Below are positions 62,993 through 64,000 of a stretch of DNA of 64,000 nt, one piece after another. The stretch spans positions 124,001-188,000 of the forward strand of contig NZ_JACHEG010000002.1 in assembly GCF_014201355.1 (NCBI RefSeq), written 5' to 3'. The stretch is from Aliirhizobium wenxiniae. GTDB taxonomy: Bacteria > Pseudomonadota > Alphaproteobacteria > Rhizobiales > Rhizobiaceae. The notes under the pieces are model-generated. The model was not told where the DNA came from and searched no databases. It worked only from the letters and a program-made list of their open reading frames with translations. The translations under genes and the position numbers were made by a program. Positions within the stretch are counted from its first letter, which is position 1. Each line of letters opens with the position of its first letter.

Positions 62993-64000
62993 ATGCGGCC
63001 CCTTCCCCCCTTGCGCATCCTGCATTGCTTCCGCAATCCGATAGGCGGGATCTTTCGGCATGTGCGCGATCTGGTGGAAGAGCACAGCGCCGCTGGTCAT
63101 CAGATCGGCATTTTGTGCGACAGCTCGACGGGCGGCGCCTACGAGGACGCGCTGTTCGAGACCATCAGGCCGAAGCTCGCCCTGGGACTGACGCGTCTGC
63201 CGATGCGGCGGGCCATTTCGCCCTCGGACATGATCGCTCTTGCCAAGAGCTATCGGCATATAAAAAGTTTGCAGCCGGACGTCCTGCACGGACATGGCGC
63301 CAAGGGTGGCGCAGTGGCCCGGACGATTGGCTCAGTGTTGCGGGTAAACAGGTATCGCGTAGCCCGCGTCTATTCTCCGCATGGCGGCAGCCTGCATTTT
63401 GCCCGGTCATCACCGACCGGGCAGATTATCCTCAGGCTTGAGCGCTTCCAGGAGAATTTCTGCGATGCCATCGCCTTCGTCTGCGATTACGAGAGGCGGA
63501 CCTACGAGGCGAAGGTGGGAACACCAAGACCACATTCGCAGGTCATCTATAACGGTATAAACGAAGCCGAATTCGCACCCGTCTCGCTGGAGCCGCAGGC
63601 AGCGGATTTTCTCTTTATCGGCATGATGCGCGACATGAAGGGGCCGGACGTGTTTATCGACGCCTTCCTGCGCACCGAACGCCGCATCGGCCGGCCTTTG
63701 ACCGCAATGATGATCGGCGACGGTCCCGATGAAGACAAATACCGGGCCATGATCTCGGAGCTCGGGCTTGATCGGCGCATGCAGATGCTGCCCGCCATGC
63801 CTGCCCGCAAGGCTTTTGCGCTGGCCACAACAATCGTGGTTCCGTCCCGCGCGGAGGCAATGCCCTATATCGTGCTCGAAGCACTCGCGGCAGGCAAACC
63901 CGTTATTGCATCCAGGGTTGGCGGCATACCGGAAGTGCTGGGCGAAAGCAGCGAGGCACTTGCCATTCCGGGTGACGCCCAGGACCTCTCCAGCATCATG
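62993..64000 (+). CDS. GT4-family glycosyltransferase, 5' part
   Basis: 336 codons visible, running off the window. N-terminal glycine-rich motif RILHCFRNPIGGIFRHVRDL, then VLHGHGAKGGAVAR and SPHGGSLHF. The GT4 donor site is in progress: FLFIGMMRDMKGPDVFIDAF, MIGDGPDEDKY, VPSRAEAMPYIVLEALAAGKPVIA, GGIPEVL. The E-x7-E motif (EAMPYIVLE) is intact. Six bases after the Wza-like gene, so one operon: sugar transfer and export of the same polysaccharide. A retaining glycosyltransferase; the sugar is not predictable. Confidence 0.9.
   Translation, partial: MRPLPPLRILHCFRNPIGGIFRHVRDLVEEHSAAGHQIGILCDSSTGGAYEDALFETIRPKLALGLTRLPMRRAISPSDMIALAKSYRHIKSLQPDVLHGHGAKGGAVARTIGSVLRVNRYRVARVYSPHGGSLHFARSSPTGQIILRLERFQENFCDAIAFVCDYERRTYEAKVGTPRPHSQVIYNGINEAEFAPVSLEPQAADFLFIGMMRDMKGPDVFIDAFLRTERRIGRPLTAMMIGDGPDEDKYRAMISELGLDRRMQMLPAMPARKAFALATTIVVPSRAEAMPYIVLEALAAGKPVIASRVGGIPEVLGESSEALAIPGDAQDLSSIM

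Overview
The window is GC-rich chromosomal DNA from an alphaproteobacterium, almost certainly Rhizobiales and most likely Rhizobiaceae (Agrobacterium/Rhizobium group). The evidence is an rkp capsule locus (rkpK, rkpA, rkpG, rkpH), the housekeeping block clpP-clpX-lon-hupB, rplM-rpsI, a type-2 argC of 310 codons, COX15-type ctaA and several families typical of rhizobia. I see no tRNA, rRNA, CRISPR array, insertion sequence, prophage or plasmid replication gene.

Layout. 1-2.4 kb: the 3' part of manC (GDP-mannose) and rkpK (UDP-glucuronate). 2.5-7 kb: a 47-codon ORF, katG, a membrane protein of unknown function and a PPP-type phosphatase. 7-18 kb (minus strand): an export lipoprotein, the 2483-residue polyketide synthase RkpA, the alpha-oxoamine synthase RkpG and the reductase RkpH, followed by a paralogue of the unknown membrane protein. 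19-24 kb: an Mre11/Rad50-like YhaO/YhaN pair. 24-27 kb: two secreted phosphorus-related proteins, a phytase-like esterase and an inorganic pyrophosphatase, each behind a clear Pho box. 27-35 kb: a HAF-repeat autotransporter, hupB, lon, clpX, clpP. 35-45 kb: a diguanylate cyclase, gamma-glutamyltranspeptidase, an orphan P450, a CidA/LrgA-LrgB pair, an SDR with a divergent MarR regulator, and a bdcR/bdcA pair. 45-52 kb: a TerC-CBS protein behind a structured RNA leader, a response regulator, a CDF transporter, metY, small proteins, and rplM-rpsI with a probable attenuated leader. 52-58 kb: a TadG-like protein, a monooxygenase-like protein, speB, argC, a kinase and ctaA. 58.7-64 kb: an acetyltransferase, a Wzc-like protein, a Wza-like lipoprotein and a truncated glycosyltransferase. 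I suggest this last group belongs to the unipolar polysaccharide (upp) locus.

The most interesting system is rkpA-rkpG-rkpH. RkpA is a KS-AT-DH-(decayed C-methyltransferase)-ER-KR-ACP synthase without a thioesterase. RkpG belongs to the family that releases acyl chains by decarboxylative condensation with an amino acid, and RkpH resembles 3-ketodihydrosphingosine reductase. This is the enzyme logic of fumonisin assembly, so the operon may make a sphingoid-like amino-alcohol lipid, for example a capsule lipid anchor. Other points worth attention are the twin Pho boxes, the RNA leaders before the TerC gene and rplM, palindromic operators for MarR and BdcR, and a Wzc-like protein lacking the Walker A lysine.
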